A stretch of 64,000 bases of DNA from Polaribacter cellanae (GCF_017569185.1 NZ_CP071869.1:2098001-2162000); one strand, 5' to 3'. Counted from the stretch's first letter, positions 1 to 7,753 are shown. The notes: generated by a model not told the origin, from the sequence alone. A program made the numbers and translations.

Positions 1-138
1 CCCTCCAAAAGGGGTGACTTTCTTACTTGAATACTCTATAGGGAGATTAACCATTTGGGTTATGTGTTAAATTCACTGTAAAGCTAATAATCGTAATCGT
101 TTATACAAAATTTTAAATCATCTATTGCATAATTCAGG
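1..138 (-). mobile_element. IS1380-family element, left end only
   Basis: This is the terminal 138 bp of an insertion sequence whose body lies outside the window. It is the reverse complement of the left end of the complete copy at 40758-42153, including the inverted-repeat tip at 121-138 and the first codons of the transposase at about 1-54. It ends exactly where the interrupted host gene resumes, next to ATAAA at 139-143. The same pentamer flanks the second copy at 8117-9516. Confidence 0.85.
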
Positions 139-576
139 ATAAACAACTTCATTACGGTCTGCGTTAATCGTTGCAGTATAAGGAGCAGTAAACACCGTTG
201 ATAAACTTGACTTACGATTTAAATCCAAACCAGTTAAGAGCTCTTTATTGGCAGAAAGTGTAATGGGTCTTTTACCTCTGACACCTACACCCTTTAGGTT
301 AATGGTTTTAAAAATCTTGGTTAACTGGGAAGCCAATCTACTGCCACCCATTACTTGAAGTACACCACTCAAGGCGGTTCTTAATGCTTTACCTACTTTG
401 GCTGAACCACCAAACTCGGCATTGTTCTCTCTGGTACGTTTGAAATTAGGGTCTGTTTGGATACGTTCCTTGGAAGGTCCTCCAGCCATCCTAGCTAGAT
501 ACTCACCATTAGAAGTGTAAAAAGATACGCCCCCAATGTTCCCTACTAATTTAATTAATCCTTTTTGCTTGCTCAT
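139..576 (-). pseudogene. N-terminal part of an uncharacterised Bacteroidota protein, cut by IS1380
   Basis: These 146 codons match the N-terminal half of the intact 264-residue protein at 17135-17929. The start codon at 576 is preserved and the reading frame runs into the IS end at 138. The N terminus (MSKQKGLIKLVGNIGGVSFY) resembles the small Bacteroidota proteins that begin with a Gly-rich 'GTIGGISFY'-type motif (DUF6266-like). Their function is not known to me. The missing C-terminal half should lie beyond the left edge of the window. Confidence 0.8.
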
Positions 577-591
577 AATAAAAAGATTTAT

Positions 592-612
592 GTTCTGTAA
601 AACATACAGAAC
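592..612. repeat. 8-bp hairpin upstream of the reverse gene
   Basis: GTTCTGTA and TACAGAAC form a perfect 8-bp inverted repeat around AAACA, 15 bp upstream of the reverse-strand start codon. It recurs at 9972-9992 and 17945-17965. It may be an operator, a 5'-UTR hairpin or a recombinase-binding site. The sequence does not decide between these. Confidence 0.55.
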
Positions 613-737
613 TGGTTAAACAATAAATGCAAGCTTGGTGGTTGAAAACAATCTGATTAGTAGACAAGTGTTAACGTCTTGTTTTATAGAGAACTACAAT
701 AATGATGCAAAACGTATAAACAAAATGTTAAAGTTTG

Positions 738-769
738 TTTGTTGGACAAAACAGAAATAATTATCTTTA
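738..769 (+). promoter_or_regulatory. Candidate Bacteroidota promoter for the Rhs fragment
   Basis: TTTG, a 20-bp spacer and TATCTTTA approximate the Bacteroidota -33/-7 consensus (TTTG, TAnnTTTG) and point towards the GTG start at 865. The same element occurs at 10119-10150 and 18091-18122, so each Rhs C-terminus at a module edge has the same upstream promoter. Confidence 0.5.
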
Positions 770-864
770 TGCTGTGATGGTGTAGAAAGGACGTTCATAA
801 AAAACAATTTTTAGTGAAAAAGCTAATAGAAATAAGGGAATACCAGTAGAAAAAATGCGTAAGT

Positions 865-1944
865 GTGTTAGGTTATGTGTATCAATATAAAGATCAAGTT
901 AACAACGTAAGGCTCTCGTATTCAGATAGTAATAATGATGGTATTATACAGCCTGCTACTGAAATATTAAGAGAATCAAATTTCTACCCCTTCGGATTAG
1001 AGCATCGTGGATATAATAACACTATTATTGGTGCTAAAAATAATTTGAAACATTATCAAGGTCAAGAGTTCACAGAAGATTTAGGATTAAATACTCACGA
1101 GTGGAAATATCGTGTAAGTGACCCTGCAATTGGTAGATTTTGGCAAGTAGACCCATTAGCTGAAGAATACAATTATCAATCTCCATATAATTTTTCCGAA
1201 AATAGAGTAATTGATTCTTATGAATTAGAAGGTTTAGAAAAAGTTTCTATACATACTGCCAGTTTTGCTCCTTTTAAGACATTTGGTGGTCCTTATAAAG
1301 GTGATGGGGCTAATAGGAAGTTTACTACTAATCCAAGTTCAAGTTCGAGAATATCAGGTAGAGTTAATGTGAGGGCTACAAGTACTGGAATTAGTGATCG
1401 TGGTTCTTCTGCAACAGGTTCTATGTCTCATAATATTTTAACAGGTAATTCATCATATTCTGATGCAAGTATTGAGCATAGTATGTCTAATAACGTAAGT
1501 GGTGTAAGAGATGATGGAAAAGTTTCTGCAGAAGTAGGATTTCATTTAAGTGGTAATAATAGTCTTGTACCTGGTTCTCCAGATATAGATACTAAAGGTT
1601 CTATGACAATTACAAGTCAACAATTAGGAGATAAAGGAAGTGTTATTAGTTTTTCTGGAAAAATAACTGGAGATAAATTCCCTTCAAATGAAACTTTTAT
1701 AACAGATTCTAATGGAGTTGGTGTCTTTCTAGGTGTTTCTGGAGCAGATGGTAACCCTCTTATTTCATTACCAGGTAATGGTAATGAAACTATGTCTACA
1801 TTTAATATTAGTGTTAATTTTAATACTGATGGTGGTATAACTGGTGTTACTTATAATAAGAAAAATTACACAGTAGCCGAATGGAATAAACAATTCACAA
1901 AATTAGATCCAAAGGATGGTAATGTATCTACTAATAATAACTAA
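865..1944 (+). CDS. Rhs C-terminal fragment with novel tip domain (unit 1)
   Basis: The reading begins inside the conserved Rhs core: YVYQYKD and NVRLSYSD at residues 4-21, YPFGLEHRGYNN at 41-52, and the terminal signature DPAIGRFWQVDPLAE at 86-100. From about residue 124 the sequence becomes a Gly/Ser/Asn-rich region of some 235 residues. Its opening (SFAPFKTFGG then KGDGANRKF) I do not recognise as a catalytic family. The upstream YD-repeat body is absent, because an in-frame TAG lies at 847-849. It is therefore a free C-terminus, or a short protein made from the GTG at 865. The next gene encodes a small membrane protein in the position expected for immunity. The copy at 10245-11324 is identical. 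Confidence 0.8.
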   Translation: MLGYVYQYKDQVNNVRLSYSDSNNDGIIQPATEILRESNFYPFGLEHRGYNNTIIGAKNNLKHYQGQEFTEDLGLNTHEWKYRVSDPAIGRFWQVDPLAEEYNYQSPYNFSENRVIDSYELEGLEKVSIHTASFAPFKTFGGPYKGDGANRKFTTNPSSSSRISGRVNVRATSTGISDRGSSATGSMSHNILTGNSSYSDASIEHSMSNNVSGVRDDGKVSAEVGFHLSGNNSLVPGSPDIDTKGSMTITSQQLGDKGSVISFSGKITGDKFPSNETFITDSNGVGVFLGVSGADGNPLISLPGNGNETMSTFNISVNFNTDGGITGVTYNKKNYTVAEWNKQFTKLDPKDGNVSTNNN

Positions 1945-1955
1945 TAAATTTAATA

Positions 1956-2297
1956 ATGAAAGTTATAGCAACAATTTGGTATTATCTTTTTCCTATTCTT
2001 TTGATAGTAACACTCATAGTTATTTTAATCAGAAATTCTATTAAGATAAAACACGGTTTTAAATTATTTAGCAAAGTGTTTCTTTCTTTGATTTTAGGCT
2101 CATATATATACTATGTAATCTCGCTATTAATAAGTAGTAATAATAAAATTAATAATTATTTTACAGACTTTATAGCGATTAATAAAAGTTTTTATTTTTG
2201 GGTATATTATATTGCTTTTGTTTTTTTATTGATTAGTATTATATCAGTAATTTTTTATAATTTAACTTACAGAAAAACAAACCTTAATAAAAATTAA
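1956..2297 (+). CDS. Small three-TM protein, candidate Rhs immunity
   Basis: This 113-residue protein starts 11 bp after the Rhs fragment and has about three hydrophobic segments (near residues 5-26, 40-61 and 80-103) separated by short Lys-rich loops. I recognise no family. Its place directly behind a polymorphic Rhs tip suggests cognate immunity, but that is inference from position. A strong terminator follows at 2325-2350. The 138-residue membrane protein behind the Hint-type Rhs at 55309 holds the equivalent position. Confidence 0.6.
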   Translation: MKVIATIWYYLFPILLIVTLIVILIRNSIKIKHGFKLFSKVFLSLILGSYIYYVISLLISSNNKINNYFTDFIAINKSFYFWVYYIAFVFLLISIISVIFYNLTYRKTNLNKN

Positions 2298-2324
2298 GAT
2301 AATTAAAAGTTAATAATAAACTAC

Positions 2325-2350
2325 AACCACCTTTAATGAGGTGGTTTTTT
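2325..2350 (+). terminator. Rho-independent terminator after the Rhs/membrane pair
   Basis: AACCACC and GGTGGTT pair around an 8-nt loop and are followed by a T run. The hairpin lies between the forward pair and the convergent XRE gene ending at 2359. An identical copy is at 11705-11730. Confidence 0.8.
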
Positions 2351-2358
2351 TATGGTTA

Positions 2359-2775
2359 TTACTCAATATCTTTAAGAACGTTTTTAAGAGTAGATTTAAA
2401 CTTACGTTTAGAAATAAAAGCATCAAGGATAGTAAAGATAGTTTTTTGTTCCTCTTTGGTAAGCGTATCAATTAAGGTAACACGTTCAATAAGTGTTTTA
2501 TTAAGTGAGTTAATTTCTTTTAAATCGTTAGCATCCGTAAAAAGTTCAGCCATAGTAACACCCAAAGCTTTAGCAATCTTCTCCACAGTAGAAATAGAAG
2601 GGTCAGTTTTACCATTTTCAATTCTGCTATATTGGGCAGCTCCCATACTAATGGCAGAAATCACTTCTTTTTGAGAAAGTCCTTTAGCTTCTCTCATTCG
2701 TTTAATGTTATCACTAATCATAATAGTATTGCTTAATGCGATAACAAATCTACGTTTTGCAGCTTTATTTATCAA
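2359..2775 (-). CDS. XRE-family HTH regulator of the recombinase module
   Basis: The helix-turn-helix runs from about residue 20 to 75 (NIKRMREAKGLSQKEV, then AAQYSRIENGKTDPSISTVE), followed by a helical C-terminal region. The protein is 138 residues from the first ATG. A start at residue 19 (MISDN) would begin directly at the HTH and is equally plausible. It is divergent from the ATPase gene, and the gap contains a 10-bp palindrome at 2796-2823, so it probably represses the module and itself. The diverged module has a counterpart at 45561-45950. Confidence 0.88.
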   Translation of the reverse strand: MINKAAKRRFVIALSNTIMISDNIKRMREAKGLSQKEVISAISMGAAQYSRIENGKTDPSISTVEKIAKALGVTMAELFTDANDLKEINSLNKTLIERVTLIDTLTKEEQKTIFTILDAFISKRKFKSTLKNVLKDIE

Positions 2776-2795
2776 TTTATTATATTTTTATTGAA

Positions 2796-2823
2796 TTATA
2801 TTTGCTTAATAAGGCAAATATAA
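2796..2823. promoter_or_regulatory. Palindromic operator between XRE and ATPase genes
   Basis: TTATATTTGC and GCAAATATAA form a perfect 10-bp inverted repeat with an 8-bp spacer. The half-site ATAAGGCAAA recurs about 36 bp downstream, near 2845, close to the ATPase start at 2866. This arrangement fits an XRE dimer site. An identical copy is at 12176-12203. Confidence 0.6.
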
Positions 2824-2865
2824 ATAATTTTGTTCTATTGATAAATAAGGCAAAAAATAATTTAT

Positions 2866-4392
2866 ATGTTAGACACTAACAACACCAATAACTATAGTTA
2901 CACTACAAAATATTTAGAAATACACATTTTAGGCGGTATTAGAACTAATAAATTAGAAAGTCTACGCGTAACTCTATCAATCCAAAAGGTAAAACAACAT
3001 AACATATTACGTCAAAGTATAGATTTATATAATGATAATCAAGTAGAGAAATTTATAAGAAAAGTAGCAGAACGATTAGAAATAGGTACAAGTGTTATTA
3101 GAAAAACATTACAGGAACTCACACACGAGTTAGAGAACTACAGATTTTTATTAATAGAAAAAGAACAAGAAGCCTACAAACCATTTTACAAAGAATTATC
3201 AGCTGTAGAAGAAAAAGAAGCTATTAGCTTTTTAAGAAAGGGAAAATTGCTAGAGAGAACCAACGAGTACATCAACAAGAGCGGCGTAATTGGCGAAGTC
3301 AATAACCGCCTTTTGATGTACTTAATTTTTACAAGTAGAAAAACAAACAATCCATTACACTGTATTAGTTTAGGAAGTTCTGGAACAGGAAAAACACATT
3401 TACAAAGTAAGATTGCAGAACTCATTCCAGAAGAAGACAAAGTAGAAATCACAGTATTATCCGCCAACGCATTTTATTATTTTAATAGAACAGAACTACA
3501 ACACAAACTTATTTTAATAGAAGATTTAGACGGCGCATTATCAGTACTCTATCCATTAAGAGAATTACAATCCAAGAAAAGAATTACCAAAACAGTTGTA
3601 CATAAAGATGCGCAAGGCAATACAAAAACCATCCATTTAACAGTAGAAGGTCCAGTAAGTGTAGCAGGTTGTACTACACAAGAGAGCATTTACGAGGATA
3701 ACAGTAATAGAAGTTTTTTACTGTACATAGATGAAAGTCAAGAACAAGATAATCGAATAATGAATTATCAGAGATTAGCAACCTCAGGTAAATTAGATGA
3801 ACAATCAGAATACAAATCCAAAGAAATTTTAAAGAATGTACAGCGAGTATTAAAACCTATAAAAGTCATCAATCCTTTTGCAGAATATTTAGAGCTTCCT
3901 CAATTAGTTTTTAAACCAAGACGTACAAACTCACACTACTTGCAATTTATAAACGCCATTACATTCTATAAGCAATATCAAAGAGAGAAGAAATATAATA
4001 AAGATACTGGAGAAGAATATATAGAAACTACCATAGAAGATATTGAAGAAGCCAATGAATTAATCACAGAAGTATTATTACGAAAATCTGATACCATTAC
4101 AGGAGCAACAAGAAACCACCTAGAAAACTTAAAAAAGTATTTACAAGAAAATAAGCAAACTACGTTTACCAGTTCAGAAATCAGAAGAAATTTAAGAGTA
4201 AAAGAAACTACATTAAGAAGATACAACAAACAATTATTAGCAGAGAGTTATATTAAAAAAGTAAAAGGTAAAAAAGGGCAATTGTATCATTATGAAATTA
4301 TTGACATAAACGAATATAAAGAACTTAAAAATCAGATAGACAAAGCATTACACGATTGTATTGCTAATATCAACCTCGCTACTTCGTCATAA
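2866..4392 (+). CDS. P-loop ATPase of the dual-recombinase module
   Basis: This 508-residue protein has a Walker A motif GSSGTGKT at 170-177 and a Walker B-like segment LILIEDLD at 215-222. Next comes VEGPVSVAGCTTQ and an Arg-finger-like NRSF. The block resembles ATPase domains that follow CHC2/toprim regions in some mobile-element primases, but no zinc finger or toprim is present. A winged-helix-like region lies near residues 415-480 (SSEIRRNLRVKETTLRRY). It probably remodels DNA for the recombinases encoded just downstream. A diverged homologue of 515 residues at 46103 keeps every motif and the same neighbours. Confidence 0.8.
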   Translation: MLDTNNTNNYSYTTKYLEIHILGGIRTNKLESLRVTLSIQKVKQHNILRQSIDLYNDNQVEKFIRKVAERLEIGTSVIRKTLQELTHELENYRFLLIEKEQEAYKPFYKELSAVEEKEAISFLRKGKLLERTNEYINKSGVIGEVNNRLLMYLIFTSRKTNNPLHCISLGSSGTGKTHLQSKIAELIPEEDKVEITVLSANAFYYFNRTELQHKLILIEDLDGALSVLYPLRELQSKKRITKTVVHKDAQGNTKTIHLTVEGPVSVAGCTTQESIYEDNSNRSFLLYIDESQEQDNRIMNYQRLATSGKLDEQSEYKSKEILKNVQRVLKPIKVINPFAEYLELPQLVFKPRRTNSHYLQFINAITFYKQYQREKKYNKDTGEEYIETTIEDIEEANELITEVLLRKSDTITGATRNHLENLKKYLQENKQTTFTSSEIRRNLRVKETTLRRYNKQLLAESYIKKVKGKKGQLYHYEIIDINEYKELKNQIDKALHDCIANINLATSS

Positions 4393-4393
4393 G

Positions 4394-4416
4394 TTCGCCA
4401 CTATAAAAATGGCGAA
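4394..4416. repeat. CGCCA hairpin between ATPase and first recombinase
   Basis: TTCGCCA and TGGCGAA form a 7-bp inverted repeat just after the ATPase stop, and a further CGCCACC copy lies near 4453-4459, about 23 bp before the recombinase start. The diverged module has the same arrangement at 47699-47719 plus a downstream CGCCAC, so the motif is conserved between modules whose proteins have diverged. It may be a regulatory or recombinase-binding site. The repeat also occurs in the second unit at 13774-13796. Confidence 0.55.
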
Positions 4417-4481
4417 GTTAAATAACTGGTTAAAAGAAATTTAATTCTACCTCGCCACCAAACTCTAAAAAAGGTTAAGAG

Positions 4482-5402
4482 ATGAAAAAATTAAAGTTAA
4501 AAAATAGTAGTTATAAAGCATTGGTAATTAATTACAAAGAATGGTTAGACATATTAGGTTTTACAGAAAAGAGTGTTTATAGTTATCCACGATTTTTACA
4601 AGAGTTTTTTTATTATTTAGAACAACATCATATTAATAGTGTAGAAAATATTACAAGAACCATAGTTAAAGAATATTACAAAGAATTACAACAAAGACCC
4701 AATCAAAAACGAAGTGGTGCATTAAGTAAAAGTTCTCTAAACTCACATCAAAATGCGTTGCGAAAATTTAAAGAATACCTACAAAAACATAGTGCAAAAA
4801 ATATAGCTATCCATTTAAAACCAGAACGTATAAATCGATTAGAAATTATTAATATCCTCACACAAGAAGAAGCAAAAGAACTCTTTAAAGCAACCCAATT
4901 TAGCAGTCCATTTACACACATACAACAAAGAGATAAAGCAATGTTAGTATTATTATATAGTTGTGGTTTACGCAGAAATGAAGCAGTACAATTAAATATC
5001 AAAGATGTGCTTTTTGATAAAGAAATTCTACACGTTAGAAAAGGAAAAAATTATAAAGAAAGATTAGTACCTATCAATTTATACAACTTGGAAATACTAG
5101 AAGAATATATTTATGATGCAAGAATACAGTTTAAAGATTATAGAGAAAGTGAAGCCTTATTAATAGGAAATTACGGAACACGTTTAGAAGGAAATACATT
5201 AGCAAGTAGATTAAGAGCAATTGTAAAAGCAACGAACAATCAAGAAATTATTGACAAGCGTATCTCTCCTCATAGATTACGTCATTCTATTGCGACACAT
5301 TTTTTAGAAGCAGGTATGAACATTGAAGATATCAAACAATTTTTAGGTCATAGTCATTTAGAAACAACACAAATTTATACGCATTTAGTAAAGAAATTAT
5401 GA
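4482..5402 (+). CDS. Tyrosine recombinase 1 (catalytically complete)
   Basis: This 306-residue XerC/D-like integrase has an N-terminal SAM-like DNA-binding domain (about 10-105) and a catalytic domain (about 125-306). Visible active-site residues are Arg164 (CGLRRNEA), the HxLR box at 264-267 (SPHRLRH), His290 (FLGHS) and nucleophile Tyr299 (TQIYTHL), so it should be able to cut and rejoin DNA. It overlaps the second recombinase by four bases (ATGA), so the two are translated together. Two adjacent recombinases behind an ATPase and XRE gene recall the paired recombinases of Tn554-like elements, but the gene set differs. Confidence 0.93.
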   Translation: MKKLKLKNSSYKALVINYKEWLDILGFTEKSVYSYPRFLQEFFYYLEQHHINSVENITRTIVKEYYKELQQRPNQKRSGALSKSSLNSHQNALRKFKEYLQKHSAKNIAIHLKPERINRLEIINILTQEEAKELFKATQFSSPFTHIQQRDKAMLVLLYSCGLRRNEAVQLNIKDVLFDKEILHVRKGKNYKERLVPINLYNLEILEEYIYDARIQFKDYRESEALLIGNYGTRLEGNTLASRLRAIVKATNNQEIIDKRISPHRLRHSIATHFLEAGMNIEDIKQFLGHSHLETTQIYTHLVKKL

Positions 5403-6283
5403 GTTATAAAGAATACTTACAAAAAGAACAACACAGTACAATTAGCATACAGCGTTATGTTTGGAGATTAACCGATTATAAAAATTGGTGTAAAAACAGC
5501 AATTACAATCCACAATTAATAGACTATAAAACTTTACTACAATACATCAAATATCTACAAGCCAAAAACTGGAAACCAGAAAGTGTAAACAATCAAATAC
5601 GAGGCATCAAATATTATTACGATTATTTAATAGCAAAAAACATAAGAATAGACAATCCTGCTGAAGATGTGAAAGTAAAACGAACAAGAATTAAAGTATT
5701 AGCAAATCTATTATCCACAGACGAATTAGAAGATTTATATTACAGTTATGAAACCGAAAATATTAACGATTTTTATTTTACAGCAACAGCTAAAAGAAAT
5801 AAAGTAATTACAGGTTTAATTGTTTATCAAGCTTTAAATAATGGCACATTAGCAAAATTGCAAGTAGATGATTTACAGTTATACAAAGGTAAAATAGATG
5901 TTCCAAGTACCAAAAGAAGCAACCCAAGAACCTTACTATTAAAACCTTGGCAAGTGATAGAATTAATGGAATATATTAATGAATATAGACCCAAAATACA
6001 ACAACATATAAAACTATATAACGATACTTTATTCCCTCTAAATACCAATCAATTTAATACAATATTGAACAGTATTATAAAAAAGTTAAAACAGATTAAT
6101 TACAAAGTAGAAAACTTACAACAACTACGAGCAAGTGTGATTACAGATTGGTTAACAAAGCATAATATTAGAGAAGTACAACAAATGTGTGGTCATAAAT
6201 ATATTGGATCTACAGAAAGATATCAGCAAGATAATTTAGAAAATTTACAAGAAGCTATTACAAAGTTCCATCCAATAAATTAA
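5399..6283 (+). CDS. Tyrosine recombinase 2 (degenerate active site)
   Basis: This 294-residue recombinase has an N-terminal core-binding domain and a catalytic fold ending in CGHKYIGSTERY. His266 and Tyr275 are present, as is the second Arg at 244 (QQLRAS). The first catalytic Arg is missing, because the place of 'TGxRxxE' reads ALNNGTLAKL at about 145-154, and the HxxR His is Gln241. The diverged module's second recombinase lacks the same Arg (LNATALKAL), so the loss is old and kept. It probably acts as a partner or architectural subunit for recombinase 1, or cuts only within a mixed tetramer. Confidence 0.88.
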   Translation: MSYKEYLQKEQHSTISIQRYVWRLTDYKNWCKNSNYNPQLIDYKTLLQYIKYLQAKNWKPESVNNQIRGIKYYYDYLIAKNIRIDNPAEDVKVKRTRIKVLANLLSTDELEDLYYSYETENINDFYFTATAKRNKVITGLIVYQALNNGTLAKLQVDDLQLYKGKIDVPSTKRSNPRTLLLKPWQVIELMEYINEYRPKIQQHIKLYNDTLFPLNTNQFNTILNSIIKKLKQINYKVENLQQLRASVITDWLTKHNIREVQQMCGHKYIGSTERYQQDNLENLQEAITKFHPIN

Positions 6284-6298
6284 AGATAACAAAGCTTC

Positions 6299-6319
6299 GC
6301 TTGTTCGTTCCTCACAAGC
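6299..6319. repeat. Hairpin with TCGTTCCTC loop
   Basis: GCTTGT and ACAAGC pair around the 9-nt loop TCGTTCCTC, 15 bp after the recombinase 2 stop. The same loop caps a different stem at 6486-6504 and, with one change, at 6836-6854. Confidence 0.6.
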
Positions 6320-6354
6320 TCGCTAAAAATCCAGTAGGAATGGAAAGAATCCCC

Positions 6355-6412
6355 ACAAAACAAAATCCATATTTTTACAGAAAAAGTAAAAAACCTCTGT
6401 CTTTTGTTTTGT
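6355..6412. repeat. 11-bp inverted repeat
   Basis: ACAAAACAAAA (6355-6365) is the perfect reverse complement of 6402-6412. An inner ACAG/CTGT pair lies within the 36-nt spacer. Confidence 0.6.
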
Positions 6413-6431
6413 TCCGCTCGCCACCACTTCT

Positions 6432-6557
6432 ATAGTTTTTATGTCACAGTTTTTGAAAGCCAACGCTAAATACAGCACTTTGTAAGTTGCTCGTTCCTCA
6501 CAATCACAAAAAGCTGTTATCCACGCTAAACCCCAAAAACTCCGCCATAAAAACTAT
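6432..6557. repeat. 126-nt nested hairpin with symmetric internal loops
   Basis: Three nested stems are visible: ATAGTTTTTATG (6432-6443 with 6546-6557, 12 of 12), AGTTTTTG (6448-6455 with 6534-6541, 8 of 8) and ACAGCACTTTGT (6472-6483 with 6506-6517, 10 of 12). The internal loops are 4 by 4 and 16 by 16 nt. Both 16-nt strands carry the same direct motif ACGCTAAA. The apical region includes the shared loop TCGTTCCTC. The overall form resembles folded attC-type sites or a structured RNA. Confidence 0.6.
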
Positions 6558-6568
6558 CCCAAGCTATC

Positions 6569-6648
6569 TTTACATAATTGGCATTATAAAACTGCCTACA
6601 TCAGCCACCACATCACCAAAGCCGTTGTTATAATGTAAATTATGTAAA
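6569..6648. repeat. 80-nt hairpin, 11 bp + 8 bp stems
   Basis: TTTACATAATT (6569-6579) pairs with 6638-6648. After a 2 by 2 internal loop, CATTATAA (6582-6589) pairs with 6628-6635. Both stems are perfect. Confidence 0.6.
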
Positions 6649-6835
6649 ATATCCGCTCTGCCCACGCTTTTTGCCACCACTTCTGCCAATGCCTCACTAC
6701 AGCCAACGCCTTCGCACTACGACATCTTTAATTTTTACTACGTAAGCCCACGCTCCGAATTTGCATAAAAAAACTTCACAAAATCCTCACGTAGTCCAAG
6801 TGTTCCTACGCTCACATCTTTGCTCGTTTTTGTAT

Positions 6836-6926
6836 ACAACTCGTTCCTTGTTGTGAAGAACAAGTCATTTTAAAAACATAGGATTCTCTGCCACATCATC
6901 CGCCCCCAAATCCTATGTTTTTAAAA
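6836..6926. repeat. Loop-motif hairpin followed by an 18-bp perfect inverted repeat
   Basis: ACAAC and GTTGT pair around TCGTTCCTT at 6836-6854. The 18-bp arm at 6868-6885 (TTTTAAAAACATAGGATT) then matches 6909-6926 perfectly across a 23-nt C-rich spacer. The second unit has the 18-bp arms at 16248-16265 and 16289-16306. Confidence 0.7.
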
Positions 6927-7444
6927 CGTAAACCGATTGATGAAAACACTATCGTGTGAAACTACGGAAACTGGTCAGCTTATTTTTTAAATAAATAAAA
7001 AGTGTGTAGTTCCTTTGTTTACAGGAGAAAAACAGCCAAAAATAATAGTGCTTTTTTTCTGTCCTATTTTAAATCAACTCCTTGCAATACATTGCTAGCA
7101 AAGAGATGAAGTAAACGTATGTGTGTATATGGGCAAAATGTACCTTTTATTTTATAGTAAGTACAAAATAAAAAGAGGGGTGTTAGAAAGGTTGAGAAGC
7201 TTGTAGGAGCGAGAAACGAAAGCCCACACCCAAATTATGATATATACTATAGATGTTTTTGCAAAAACAAATTATTGAAAACGCTTTTATATATAACAGT
7301 AGAATCTAATAAAATGGAAACAGCGAACAAAAAAAGAACACCTTATGTATAGAATGATATTTTTAGTTTTAATGAGGTTAAAAACCTTGCTCACAAAAAC
7401 AGAATCAAAATTTAGATAAATAAATAAAATAACACAACAAGAAT

Positions 7445-7594
7445 ATGAAGATAAAATTAAAAGAAGTAGAAGTAGAAATTGCTTGGTGGCAAGTAATGTT
7501 AATTATATTAGCTGTAGTCACAATAATGAAAATGAATCCAAATGAAGTGCTAGAATATTTAAAACCAATTATAGAAAAAATTAAGTTTAGTTAA
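7445..7594 (+). CDS. 49-residue single-TM peptide
   Basis: The frame encodes a charged start (MKIKLKEVEVE), one hydrophobic segment (WWQVMLIILAVVTIM, about residues 14-28) and an amphipathic Lys/Glu-rich tail. I do not recognise a family. It is the only plausible gene between recombinase 2 and the reverse gene and is repeated unchanged at 16825-16974. A membrane-active or regulatory peptide is possible. The call rests on frame length and a clear TM segment. Confidence 0.5.
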   Translation: MKIKLKEVEVEIAWWQVMLIILAVVTIMKMNPNEVLEYLKPIIEKIKFS

Positions 7595-7629
7595 AATGAG
7601 AAATTATATAACTCATATTTACAGACGTT

Positions 7630-7659
7630 CCGTATATGAGCCGTATATAAGCCGTATAT
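7630..7659. repeat. Three direct CCGTATAT repeats with 11-bp period
   Basis: CCGTATAT occurs at 7630, 7641 and 7652, about one helical turn apart, 35 bp after the small peptide gene and near the end of the module. This spacing suggests cooperative protein binding on one DNA face, as at iterons or integrase arm sites. The second unit has it at 17010-17039. Confidence 0.65.
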
Positions 7660-7704
7660 GTTCCCACTAATCACGAGTACCAGTGTTCAATCAGTCCATA
7701 AAAA

Positions 7705-7726
7705 AGCACCCTCAAAAGAGGATGCT
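7705..7726 (-). terminator. Terminator of the reverse-strand gene
   Basis: Read on the minus strand, AGCATCCTC and GAGGGTGCT pair with one G-T wobble around TTTT and are followed by a T run. It sits 28 bp past the stop codon at 7754-7756. The second unit has it at 17086-17107. Confidence 0.75.
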
Positions 7727-7753
7727 TCCTTGGCAAAACAAGGGGTTTACAAA

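Larger units (their letters stand above)
6284..7444. other. 1.16 kb non-coding tract rich in hairpins, behind the recombinases
   Basis: No convincing gene is present in any frame. The first 650 bp are a run of inverted repeats: 6299-6319, 6355-6412, 6432-6557, 6569-6648, 6836-6854 and 6868-6926. A weaker ACTACGT/ACGTAGT pair lies at 6737-6743 and 6789-6795. Three hairpins share the loop TCGTTCCTC/T on different stems. CGCCACCAC near 6419-6427 echoes the motif upstream of recombinase 1. The plus strand is C-rich and G-poor outside the stems. The tract could be a recombination site that folds as single strands, a structured RNA, or both. The last 500 bp show no strong structure. The second unit repeats it at 15664-16824. 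Confidence 0.7.

Noticed and set aside
2336..2674. A 112-codon frame opposite the XRE gene
   Set aside because: The reverse frame encodes a clear HTH protein. The forward reading is its shadow and starts in the terminator.
4482..6283. A classical integron (intI plus attC cassettes)
   Set aside because: Recombinase 1 shows no evident IntI-specific insert, there are two recombinases, and the hairpins do not separate promoterless cassettes. Only a loose resemblance of the folds remains.
6284..6926. A CRISPR array as an explanation for the repeated hairpins
   Set aside because: There are no regularly spaced direct repeats with unique spacers and no cas genes in the window.
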